DNA of 64,000 nt from Devosia crocina (GTDB lineage Bacteria > Pseudomonadota > Alphaproteobacteria > Rhizobiales > Devosiaceae): the NCBI RefSeq assembly GCF_900116545.1, contig NZ_FPCK01000001.1, forward strand, positions 1,054,001 through 1,118,000. The letters run 5' to 3'. Shown in pieces: positions 36,757 through 46,690 of this stretch. A program made the translations under genes and the position numbers. The number at the start of each line of letters is the position of its first letter. The stretch's first letter is position 1. The notes beneath the pieces were generated by a model, which saw nothing but the letters and a program-made list of their open reading frames with translations, had not been told where the DNA came from and did not search any database.

Positions 36757-36782
36757 AAAGGGCCCCGCGGGGCCCTTTTCAT
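36757..36782 (+). terminator. bamD terminator
   Basis: A 10-bp stem (AAAGGGCCCC with GGGGCCCTTT) is followed by T-rich TCATTT. It begins 22 bases after the bamD stop. Confidence 0.85.
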
Positions 36783-36945
36783 TTGGCGTACATGATCGTC
36801 GCGTGAAGTTGAGGCCGGATTCTTCCTCACCATTCAGTTGCCAATTTGTTCTTTTCGGCTATCCTGTGCGAAAGTGAATTGCCGCTGATCCCGGCTCTGT
36901 CGCAAATGCTATGACCCGGCCCGCAAGGCTCTGGATGGAACCCGC

Positions 36946-38616
36946 ATGCTGAACGCGATTTCGGTCCGCAACATCGTGCTGATCGATCAACTCGATCTGG
37001 CACTCGACACTGGCATGACCGTTTTGACCGGCGAAACCGGTGCCGGCAAGTCGATCCTGCTCGACGCGCTGACACTGGCGCTGGGTGGGCGGGGCGATGC
37101 TTCGCTCGTGCGGCAGGGACAGGAAAACGGTCAGGTGGTCGCCATGGTGCAACTGCCCAAAGACCATCCCGCACGTGGCGTGCTGCGCGACAATGCCATA
37201 GCGGATGACGATGAAGTTATCCTGCGCCGCGTTCAGTTTGCCGATGGCCGCACCCGTGCTTTCATCAATGATCAGCCGGTCTCTGCTTCGCTGCTGCAAA
37301 AGGTCGGCAGCCAGATCATCGAAATCCATGGCCAGCATGACGACCGCGCTCTCGTCGATGTTGCAACCCACCGTGCAGCGCTCGATGCTTTCGGCGAGCT
37401 GGCCGCGCCGTCCGCAGCCGTTCGCGAGGCTTGGGCTGATCTTGTCGAAGTGCAGCAAGCGGTGCGCGAGCAGCAGGCAAGAGTAGCCGAAGCCGTTGCG
37501 GCCGAGGATTATGCGCGCCACACGGTGGAAGAACTGGGCAAGCTCAAGCCGCTGGTCGGTGAAGAGGATGAGCTTGCAGAGCGCCGCCAGCAGTTGCAGC
37601 AGGCAGAAAAGTCCGCGTCGGATCTGGTCGAGATCGAAGAAATCCTCAACGGCCCCAGCGCGCCGTCGCCAGCGCTTGCTGGCCTGATGCGGCGCCTCCT
37701 GCGCAAGGTCGATGGTGGTGCTGAACTGTTCCAGCCCATCGTCGATGCGATTGACGCAACGCTTGTAACGCTTGATCGGGCCGGAGAGGCATTGGCCGAC
37801 CTGCAGCGCGAAATGGCCTATGATCCCGCTGAGCTCGAAGCAGTCGAGGAGCGCCTGTTTGCGCTGCGCGCTGCCGCTCGCAAGCATCAGTCGACTCCAG
37901 ACGAGTTGCCGGCGGTTCTGGAGAAATATCAATCCGATCTCGATACGCTTCAGAGTGGCGAGAGCCGGCTCAAGGTGCTTGAAGCCGAGGAGGCCCAGGC
38001 ACGTGCGCGCTATCGGGAAGCTGCCGACATTCTCTCGGCTGGCCGCGCCGAGGCTGCGAAGGCGCTCAGCACCGCCGTCGAGGCGGAGCTGCCCGATCTC
38101 AAGCTCGGCGCCGCTCGCTTTATCGTTGATCACGCAGTGGAAAAGGATCGGGTTGCCGCCGCGGGCTTCGACCAGATTGCCTTCCATGTTCAGACCAATC
38201 CTGGCACCGCTGCCGGGCCACTGCTTAAGGTGGCCTCGGGGGGCGAACTGAGCCGTTTTCTTCTCGCGCTCAAGGTGGTTCTGGCCGATCGCGGATCGGC
38301 GCCCGTCCTGATTTTCGACGAGATCGACACAGGTGTCGGTGGCGCGGTGGCTGATGCCATAGGCCGGCGCCTTGCGCGCCTCGCCAAGACCGTTCAAGTG
38401 TTGACGGTGACGCATGCCCCACAAGTGGCAGCACGCGCCAATCGTCACCTGTTGATCGAAAAGCAGATGGTGGAGGAGGGCGCTTTCATGCGCACCCATG
38501 TGCGCCCGCTCGAGCCTGCCGCACGCCAGGAAGAGGTCGCCCGTATGCTCGCCGGTGCCGAGATCACCAGCGAAGCGCGTGCTGCTGCCAAGAAACTGCT
38601 TGGCGCAGTGAAATAG
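36946..38616 (+). CDS. recN: DNA repair ATPase RecN
   Basis: This 556-residue SMC-like ATPase acts in recombinational repair of double-strand breaks. Walker A is GETGAGKS at 29-36, a long coiled coil occupies about residues 150-380, and the ABC signature SGGELSRFLLALKVVL is at about 427. Walker B follows (PVLIFDEIDTGVGG) with the D loop and H motif (LTVTHAPQVAARANRH). LexA control is usual in the family, but I found no convincing alphaproteobacterial LexA box (GTTC-N7-GTTC) in the 160 bases upstream. ligA follows 94 bases later. Confidence 0.95.
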   Translation: MLNAISVRNIVLIDQLDLALDTGMTVLTGETGAGKSILLDALTLALGGRGDASLVRQGQENGQVVAMVQLPKDHPARGVLRDNAIADDDEVILRRVQFADGRTRAFINDQPVSASLLQKVGSQIIEIHGQHDDRALVDVATHRAALDAFGELAAPSAAVREAWADLVEVQQAVREQQARVAEAVAAEDYARHTVEELGKLKPLVGEEDELAERRQQLQQAEKSASDLVEIEEILNGPSAPSPALAGLMRRLLRKVDGGAELFQPIVDAIDATLVTLDRAGEALADLQREMAYDPAELEAVEERLFALRAAARKHQSTPDELPAVLEKYQSDLDTLQSGESRLKVLEAEEAQARARYREAADILSAGRAEAAKALSTAVEAELPDLKLGAARFIVDHAVEKDRVAAAGFDQIAFHVQTNPGTAAGPLLKVASGGELSRFLLALKVVLADRGSAPVLIFDEIDTGVGGAVADAIGRRLARLAKTVQVLTVTHAPQVAARANRHLLIEKQMVEEGAFMRTHVRPLEPAARQEEVARMLAGAEITSEARAAAKKLLGAVK

Positions 38617-38707
38617 GATTTCGGCTTCGTGCCGCTTGTTTCAACAAGCGTTCCCGCTTTGATGGAGCTGCGCCTTTATCTAAATAGACATATCAGTTCT
38701 CGAGTAA

Positions 38708-40921
<2,214 letters not shown>

Positions 40922-40938
40922 TCTCACTGGAGACTGCT

Positions 40939-41403
40939 ATGCGTTTGCTTCTCGCTATCCTTGCCTCTGTCGCCGCCTTCGGCCTGCCGGCCGTCGCACA
41001 GCCGTTCCAAACGCCGCAGGAATTGATTGCAGCCTTTTATGCCCCATACCTGGCGGACGAAATTCCTGAGAACGAAGCGGCGTTCCGGTCAGATGCGCTG
41101 AACGCGCTTTACGAGGAAGATGCCGAAAGCACCGAAGAGGGGGATATCGGCGCCATCGAGTTCGACCCCTATGTGGACGGTCAGGACTTCATGATAGCCG
41201 ATTTCTCGATCGGCGATCCGATCATCGAAGGAGACCAAGCTCAGGTGGTGGTGAGCTTCACCAATTTCGGTGAACCGCGGGATATCATCTACGACCTGGT
41301 GAGGGAGAACGGCAGCTGGCTGATCGATGATGTCGCCAACGAAGATGCCGAGCATCCCTATCGGCTCAGCCAGATTTTCGCCGAGGCCAGGGCTGATCGA
41401 TAG
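40939..41403 (+). CDS. Exported DUF3828 protein
   Basis: This 154-residue protein has a signal peptide (about 1-21, MRLLLAILASVAAFGLPAVA). An alpha/beta domain with an early helix (ELIAAFYAPYL) and later strands with GDQAQVVVSFTNFG and RENGSWLIDDV matches DUF3828, secreted proteins of unknown function with an NTF2-like fold. The start at 40939 has CTGGAG five bases upstream and lies 18 bases after the ligA stop, so it may be co-transcribed with it. It ends near a hairpin shared with the convergent aminopeptidase gene. Confidence 0.75.
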   Translation: MRLLLAILASVAAFGLPAVAQPFQTPQELIAAFYAPYLADEIPENEAAFRSDALNALYEEDAESTEEGDIGAIEFDPYVDGQDFMIADFSIGDPIIEGDQAQVVVSFTNFGEPRDIIYDLVRENGSWLIDDVANEDAEHPYRLSQIFAEARADR

Positions 41404-41410
41404 GCCAGAT

Positions 41411-41441
41411 CCCGCGCCGTCGCTTCCGCCGAAGGCGCGGG
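41411..41441. terminator. Weak hairpin between convergent genes
   Basis: CCCGCGCC (41411-41418) pairs with GGCGCGGG (41434-41441) with a 15-base loop. Neither side has a T-run, so termination is uncertain. Confidence 0.35.
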
Positions 41442-41455
41442 AACTTGAGGACTTG

Positions 41456-43270
41456 CTAGATCATCGCTGTTGCTGCGTGCAGCCAGTCCTTGGCGGCGCC
41501 TGACAGGCGTGGGCCGATATCGTTCCACACTTCGCCGTGGAACGCGTTGAGCCACTGGCGCTCCGCTTCGGTCAGAAGCGCCATGTCGATCAGCCGCACG
41601 TCGATGGGTGCCCGGGTCAGCGTTTCGAATTCAAGATAGCCGGGGAAGCTGGATTGTTTGACCACCAGCAGGTTCTCGATACGGATGCCATATTCGCCTG
41701 CCTTGTAGAAACCCGGTTCGTTTGAGAGCACATTGCCTTCTTCGAGCGGCAGCGTGTAGCGCGAAGAAATGCCGATGGGCCCTTCATGCACACCGAGATA
41801 GGCGCCGACGCCGTGACCGGTGCCGTGGCTGTATGTGACGCCATCGGCCCAAAGAAACTGACGCGCCAGCACATCGATCTGCGCCCCACTCGTGCCTTTG
41901 GGAAAACGCGCCATGGAGACGGCGATCATACCTTTAAGCACACGCGTATAGCGGTCTTTCTGTTCCGGTGTTGCTGAACCGGTGAAGAGCGTGCGGGTGA
42001 TGTCGGTGGTGCCCGAGAGATATTGCGCACCGCTATCGACCAGCATCAGCTCGCCGGCATTGAGGCGCCTGTCGGTCTTTTCAGACACGCGATAATGCAC
42101 GATGGCCCCGTTCGGTCCTGCGCCGGAAATGGTGTCGAAGCTTGCATCGACGCAGCTTTCTTCCTCGCGTCGGAAGGCCTCGAGAGCGGTTACGATGGCG
42201 ATTTCAGTCAGCTCGCCGCTGGGAGCTTCGGCATCGAACCAGGAGAGGAACTTGGCGAGCGCCACGCCGTCGAGCTGGTGCGCCTCGCGCATGCCGGCAA
42301 GTTCTGCCTCGTTCTTGCGCGATTTGGGCAGAAGCACTGGGTCCCGCTTCTCGACCAGGCTTGCTCCGGCCTCAATCAGCAATTCGGCAACCGCCGCCGG
42401 CGCAGAGGCGGGGTCGAGCATCACCGTCTTTTCCGACTTGCCGAGTTTTTCAAGCGCCTTGGGCAGCTTTTTGGCAGCTGCAATAGTGGCAACGCCCGCA
42501 AGTGCGTTCTCGAGCTCGTCGGTGATTTTGGCCGCATCGAGAAACAGCGTCGGCTCGCCCTTTTTCGGCACGACGGCGAAGCCCAAGACGAAAGGTGTGT
42601 TGGGCACATCCCGGCCGCGAATATTGAGGAGCCAGCAGATCGATTCCGGCAGCGTCAGCACCACAGCATCGGCGCCGTCATCGGCCAGGGTCTTCTGGAT
42701 TTCCGTGATCTTGTCGGTTGCCGAACGGCCAGCTCGATTGTCCCCCAAGATTTCGATTGCGCTAACTGGTGGGGCAGGGCGGTTGTCCCAGACTTCGTCG
42801 ACCAGATTGTCGCGCGCCACCAGCTTGGCATGGCCCTTGAGCTTTTCGGCGAGGTCGCGGATTTCGGTGGGCGTATGGAGCCAAGGATCGTAAGCTACCA
42901 CATCGCCTTTGGCGACGAGTGCCCTGGCGTCGATGGCAAAGCTTGCCACCTCATGGACCTCGACCAGCGCTGTGTCCGTTTGTGCGGGTGCCTGGAGCGT
43001 GTAGCGGCTATCAACAAACAGATGCGCCTTGTCGAGGCCCACCACGGCGAGACCGGCCGAGCCCGTGAAACCCGTCAGATAGGCGAGACGCGCCTCGCTT
43101 GCAGGCACGGACTCGCCGCGATGCGCATCCGCCCGCGGGACGAGGAAGTGATCGATACCGGCTGCCTTCATTGCCTTGCGCAATGCGGCCAGCCGCGGCG
43201 CCACCTGAGAAGGGTCGGACTTTTCTTCAAAACTCTGGAACTTGGTGGGCGGGAAGGACTGAGACGTCAT
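41456..43270 (-). CDS. M24B aminopeptidase P (Xaa-Pro aminopeptidase)
   Basis: This 604-residue metalloenzyme removes N-terminal residues preceding proline. Two creatinase-like N-terminal domains (about 1-300) precede the M24 pita-bread domain. Its metal ligands lie in MLVDSGAQYLSGTTDITRT (two Asp), GTGHGVGAYLGVHEGP (His) and NEPGFY (Glu), and the full set of M24B motifs is present. Length is that of the large form found in alphaproteobacteria. The ATG at 43270 is preceded by AGGAAAG; an ATG 33 bases earlier would add 11 residues. No signal peptide is seen, so it is cytoplasmic. It is convergent with the DUF3828 gene. Confidence 0.93.
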   Translation of the reverse strand: MTSQSFPPTKFQSFEEKSDPSQVAPRLAALRKAMKAAGIDHFLVPRADAHRGESVPASEARLAYLTGFTGSAGLAVVGLDKAHLFVDSRYTLQAPAQTDTALVEVHEVASFAIDARALVAKGDVVAYDPWLHTPTEIRDLAEKLKGHAKLVARDNLVDEVWDNRPAPPVSAIEILGDNRAGRSATDKITEIQKTLADDGADAVVLTLPESICWLLNIRGRDVPNTPFVLGFAVVPKKGEPTLFLDAAKITDELENALAGVATIAAAKKLPKALEKLGKSEKTVMLDPASAPAAVAELLIEAGASLVEKRDPVLLPKSRKNEAELAGMREAHQLDGVALAKFLSWFDAEAPSGELTEIAIVTALEAFRREEESCVDASFDTISGAGPNGAIVHYRVSEKTDRRLNAGELMLVDSGAQYLSGTTDITRTLFTGSATPEQKDRYTRVLKGMIAVSMARFPKGTSGAQIDVLARQFLWADGVTYSHGTGHGVGAYLGVHEGPIGISSRYTLPLEEGNVLSNEPGFYKAGEYGIRIENLLVVKQSSFPGYLEFETLTRAPIDVRLIDMALLTEAERQWLNAFHGEVWNDIGPRLSGAAKDWLHAATAMI

Positions 43271-43377
43271 GGAGCTTTCCTGGCCGGGGTGCATCGCGGG
43301 CATGGCTGCGTTGAGGGATTGGCGCTGGTTATCGCGCGATCAGACACTATCTTATGGTCAAGACGATGGAGATGAAA

Positions 43378-43512
43378 ATGGACAAGCAAAACAACCTTAT
43401 CAGCCGCGCTTTCAACGCACTTGTAGAAGGTCGTCAGCGTCAGGCCCAGCGTTATGTCGCCGAGTTCGAGCGTACTCACGCTCACCTGCGCAACAAGAAT
43501 ACGGACCGTTAA
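43378..43512 (+). CDS. Small basic protein, first of a tandem pair (44 residues)
   Basis: The predicted product is a small Arg-rich helical protein with the core NLISRAFNALVEGRQRQAQR near its N-terminus. I do not recognise the family; it has the feel of short DUF1127-like proteins of Rhizobiales but lacks their C-terminal motif. GGAG lies 7 bases before the ATG, and several in-frame ATG codons precede it (from 43354). A second protein with the same core pattern is encoded 118 bases downstream. The pair is divergent from the aminopeptidase gene and ends in a terminator after the second gene. The similarity of the pair is the main evidence that both are real. Confidence 0.6.
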   Translation: MDKQNNLISRAFNALVEGRQRQAQRYVAEFERTHAHLRNKNTDR

Positions 43513-43630
43513 TCTGCCTTGCGCAATCGGCATGGCTGGTCTGCCGACAAGCCCCTAACGCAGGGCTGAAAGAATCGGTAAAACCCAACCAGACGCTCGG
43601 CAATAGACCCTGCGTCGCATGGAGTTGAAG

Positions 43631-43762
43631 ATGACTGAGAGCAAGAATGGTTTCCGCAGCGCTTTGGGTGGTCTGATCGACGCTCGTGGTCGCGAAGCCT
43701 CACGCCAGGTCAGCTACCGCATGCAGCACCAGCTGATCGGCGCCGTCACCAAGCGCCCGTAA
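43631..43762 (+). CDS. Small basic protein, second of a tandem pair (43 residues)
   Basis: A 43-residue basic helical protein with the core GFRSALGGLIDARGREASRQ. It aligns with the first protein of the pair as RA/SAL-x-x-L-hydrophobic-acidic-x-R-x-R-x-A-x-R, which indicates an old duplication. GGAG lies 6 bases before the ATG at 43631. A strong terminator follows 30 bases after the stop. Function is unknown. The conserved spacing of Arg residues and the helical core suggest nucleic-acid or membrane-surface binding, but this is only an inference from charge. Confidence 0.6.
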   Translation: MTESKNGFRSALGGLIDARGREASRQVSYRMQHQLIGAVTKRP

Positions 43763-43792
43763 GCGGCAGCTAGGACCTACGACGATCTGACG

Positions 43793-43828
43793 ATCCCCGG
43801 AGCTCGCGTCGGGGATTTTGCTTTTTTG
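43793..43828 (+). terminator. Terminator of the tandem small-protein genes
   Basis: A 7-bp stem (ATCCCCG with CGGGGAT) with a 10-base loop is followed by TTTGCTTTTTT. It lies 30 bases after the second small gene. Confidence 0.8.
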
Positions 43829-43896
43829 GGCGTCTGCCGGGGTCCACGAGGCGCTCTTTTCGCTTCAGGAGAAAGCAACACGAGCGCGTGCCATCA

Positions 43897-43924
43897 GCGA
43901 CGGCGCAGCGCCAGGCGCCGTCGC
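43897..43924. other. Strong hairpin near the end of prmA
   Basis: GCGACGGCGC (43897-43906) and GCGCCGTCGC (43915-43924) form a 10-bp perfect stem with an 8-base loop. It lies 30 bases beyond the prmA stop on the minus strand. There is no T-run close behind it, so a terminator role is possible but not clear. Confidence 0.4.
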
Positions 43925-43953
43925 GACCGGCAAGTGCTGAAGAACCGATCGGC

Positions 43954-44823
43954 TCACCGCCGCTGCAGCACAAGCGTGGACCAGTCCTTGCGAACCAGGT
44001 GTTCTGCCAGCCGGAACCCTGCTGCTTCATAGGCAGCGATCACGCCATTGGCCTGGGTGTTGAGAATGCCCGAAAGAATGGCAGTGCCCCCGCTCTGGGC
44101 GATGCCGCCCATTCCAGGCGCAAGCTCGGTGAGCGGACCTGCAAGGATATTGGCGACAATCAGATCATAGGGTGCGCGGGCCGTAATCTCGGCATGGTCG
44201 AGGCCTGTCGCCTCGACCACATCGATGTTTTCGCCAACCCCGTTTTCCTGCGCGTTTTCAATCGTGGTGGTGACCGCAACAGGATCGATATCGGTTGCAA
44301 GGACCTTGCCCCCGACGCGCTTGGCAAGGGCGATGGCGAGAACACCAGTGCCGGTGCCGATGTCGATCATGGCTTTGGGCGTCGTGTGGTTGAGAAGCAT
44401 CTCGATCGCCTCCAGACACCCGGTAGTCGTTTCGTGATGGCCGGTGCCAAAGGCTTGGGCAGCATCGATCTTTATCGGTGTGAGGCCCTCGGGCACAGGC
44501 GCGCTTTCGTGACTGCCATAGACATAGAAGCCTCCGGCGATAACCGGGGCAAGGCCTTCAAGCGACTTGGCGACCCAATTGATTTCAGGGTCGATCGCAT
44601 CGACGGAGAAATCGACTGCCCCGCCCAGCACCTGCTTTGCGAGTTCCACGAAGGCGTCGACATCCGGCGGGCTGTCGCAGGTGGCTTCAAAAAACCACTC
44701 GCCTGTTTCCTCGTTTTCGTGTGCCGAGGCCGTCAACGCCAGATCGTCGCGCTCCATTACGGCATCGACCAGGGCGTAGGCCTGTTCCTTGGAAAGAGGT
44801 GCAGAGAGCTGGTCGACCGACAT
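43954..44823 (-). CDS. prmA: Ribosomal protein L11 methyltransferase PrmA
   Basis: This 289-residue SAM enzyme methylates lysines of ribosomal protein L11. The N-terminal substrate-recognition domain (about 1-95) precedes the methyltransferase fold with IDIGTGTGVLAIALAKRVGGKV (about 157-178), DIDPVAV, and the post-motif NILAGPL. AFGTGHHETT is the conserved family loop before the SAM motif. The stop lies next to a hairpin, and the gene upstream on the same strand is a diguanylate cyclase 44 bases away, so they may share a transcript, but no functional link is evident. Confidence 0.93.
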   Translation of the reverse strand: MSVDQLSAPLSKEQAYALVDAVMERDDLALTASAHENEETGEWFFEATCDSPPDVDAFVELAKQVLGGAVDFSVDAIDPEINWVAKSLEGLAPVIAGGFYVYGSHESAPVPEGLTPIKIDAAQAFGTGHHETTTGCLEAIEMLLNHTTPKAMIDIGTGTGVLAIALAKRVGGKVLATDIDPVAVTTTIENAQENGVGENIDVVEATGLDHAEITARAPYDLIVANILAGPLTELAPGMGGIAQSGGTAILSGILNTQANGVIAAYEAAGFRLAEHLVRKDWSTLVLQRR

Positions 44824-44866
44824 GGAAATTCCCGTGAAAGAAATGGCTTCAAGTGAGGCAGGCCGA

Positions 44867-46657
44867 TCAGGCGCGGCGCCGCGTTGCGGAGGAATAGCCG
44901 CTTGCTATGACGCGATTGCGGCCGCTGCCCTTGGCAACATAAAGCCTCTGGTCCGAGATAGAGAAGATTTCGTCCCAGCTCAAGCGGCTGCCGGCTTGGC
45001 GTATGGCAACGCCGAAACTGGCTGTGACCTTGATGCCCATCTTGCGCTGGACGGCGGTGGTTTCCAGCAATTGCCGGTAGTTCTCGAGCAGGTCCATCGC
45101 CTTGGCTTCATCGACATGGCGCAGCACCAGCACGAATTCTTCTCCGCCGATGCGGGCCAGGGCATCGCCAGTGCGTAGCGCGCCATTGATCAGCCGGGAC
45201 ACGCCGGCCAGCACTTCGTCGCCCACGGCATGGCCATGGGTGTCGTTGATCGCCTTGAAGTGGTCGATGTCGAAAAGCGCGACGCCAACGCTCTCCCCGA
45301 TCCGGTCTGCACGCCTGAAGATCGCATCGACACGGTTGAGCAGAGCCCGCCGGTTGAGCAGCCCGGTCAGGGTGTCTGTGTCGGCCATGCGGCGCAGCTG
45401 CCGGTTGAGCTGACGTTGCTCCTGTTCGAGAGCGCGCTTTTCGGCCTGGTGCTTGCGGAGCGTAGCAAGCCCGTCGGCGATATCGCTAACTTCCCGGGCC
45501 ACGCCGCCTATGGGCGCCGGTTCGCCGAGATCGCCGCGCGCGAGAGCCAGAACATGCTCGTGTAGCTGCATCAGGGGCGCGAAGAGCATTCTGCGCAGCA
45601 AGATAGCGGCCGAGATCAGCGCCAGGAGCACGAGCGTCGTCAGGGTGACGGAATTGATCACGCTCCGCATAGTCTTGTCTGCATCGGCATCGAGCGCGTC
45701 GATTGCGGCTTCGACGATTGCGGTGCGTAACAGCTCGGAACTGCGCAGCCCCGGCATGAACTTTGCGGTGAAATCCCAGGGTGAGAGGGTGTTTTGTCCG
45801 GCATGCTTTTCGATGGTCTCATGAGCCAGCACCAGCGAGCCCTGGAAAAAGTCGGCTTGAACATCTTCGATCAAGGCTTTGACCGCAGGCGTGCCGAGAA
45901 GGTCGTCGGCCATACTCAGGCCAGTCATCCAGAGGCTGTGGACGATCCCCTCGCTCTGCCCCATCAGCTGGGTAAAGCGCTCGTCCTGATTGGGCGCGGA
46001 CATCAGCGCCAGCACTACGTAGGATCCAAGCCGGCCCTCATGCTCGCGTAAGGCGCTGGCGTGATTGGCCAGCATGATCTCGCCGGCCAACTGGGGCACT
46101 TGGGCCACGATATAGTCGCTGACGATGTTGCGAATCTCGGCGGCGCGATCGGCGGCGTCAAACATCGACATGATTGCCGTAGCTGCCTGTTCCGTCGTGC
46201 GCTGGTCATAGTCCGTTGCCGTCACAGCATCGACAGCGGCGCGTCCCTGGGCAAGCTCGGACATGAGGGCAGAAAAGGCAGCTTCGCCGTCCTCGGTTGC
46301 CATATACGAGTGGTACTCTTCCGCCACTTTGGCGATAGCCCTATCCGTCTGCAAGCGCTGCACGGCAAGGACCTGATTCATGTGACCCGCTTGTGAGCGC
46401 TCAGCGCCCATCGCGGAGTTGGATGGGCCGCGTTCTGCCGATACCGCGTTGGCTGCATCGAGCAGCACGACGAACCGGGCCAGCTCCTTTGCGCCATGCC
46501 TGTGGCGGTCATGCTCCGCCAGGTTCGACATGGTGGAGGCGGCGCCCAGCAGCACACAGCCGACTGCAGCCACGCCGATGCCAAGCCACTGAAGTTGTTG
46601 AATGCGAAACACGTCGGTCCCCTGATCCGATAGTGATGGCACAGGGAAATCTGACAA
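44867..46657 (-). CDS. Membrane diguanylate cyclase with NIT-like sensor
   Basis: This 596-residue inner-membrane protein has a first membrane helix near the N-terminus (about 22-42). A helical periplasmic region of about 280 residues contains the NIT-like block VLLDAANAVSAERGPSN. A second membrane helix (about 333-353, TLVLLALISAAILL) leads to a HAMP-like linker and a GGDEF domain. The active site GGEEF is at 504-508 and a product-inhibition I-site RTGD is at 495-498, so it should make cyclic di-GMP with feedback. No EAL or HD-GYP domain follows. The sensory ligand is not predictable; NIT domains are known for nitrate, and this one is only NIT-like. Confidence 0.88.
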   Translation of the reverse strand: MSDFPVPSLSDQGTDVFRIQQLQWLGIGVAAVGCVLLGAASTMSNLAEHDRHRHGAKELARFVVLLDAANAVSAERGPSNSAMGAERSQAGHMNQVLAVQRLQTDRAIAKVAEEYHSYMATEDGEAAFSALMSELAQGRAAVDAVTATDYDQRTTEQAATAIMSMFDAADRAAEIRNIVSDYIVAQVPQLAGEIMLANHASALREHEGRLGSYVVLALMSAPNQDERFTQLMGQSEGIVHSLWMTGLSMADDLLGTPAVKALIEDVQADFFQGSLVLAHETIEKHAGQNTLSPWDFTAKFMPGLRSSELLRTAIVEAAIDALDADADKTMRSVINSVTLTTLVLLALISAAILLRRMLFAPLMQLHEHVLALARGDLGEPAPIGGVAREVSDIADGLATLRKHQAEKRALEQEQRQLNRQLRRMADTDTLTGLLNRRALLNRVDAIFRRADRIGESVGVALFDIDHFKAINDTHGHAVGDEVLAGVSRLINGALRTGDALARIGGEEFVLVLRHVDEAKAMDLLENYRQLLETTAVQRKMGIKVTASFGVAIRQAGSRLSWDEIFSISDQRLYVAKGSGRNRVIASGYSSATRRRA

Positions 46658-46690
46658 CAGGTGAACGTGCGTGGTTAACGGCTTGCGCGG

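Noticed and set aside
36735-36945. LexA box before recN
   Set aside because: GTTCTTTTC is present, but no second GTTC lies 7 bases on. The GTTC-N7-GTTC pattern is not met.
36859-38499. Minus-strand open frame opposite recN
   Set aside because: It is antisense to the complete recN gene, with no protein motif.
42023-43375. Plus-strand open frame opposite the aminopeptidase
   Set aside because: It is antisense to a complete M24B enzyme and shows only shadow composition.
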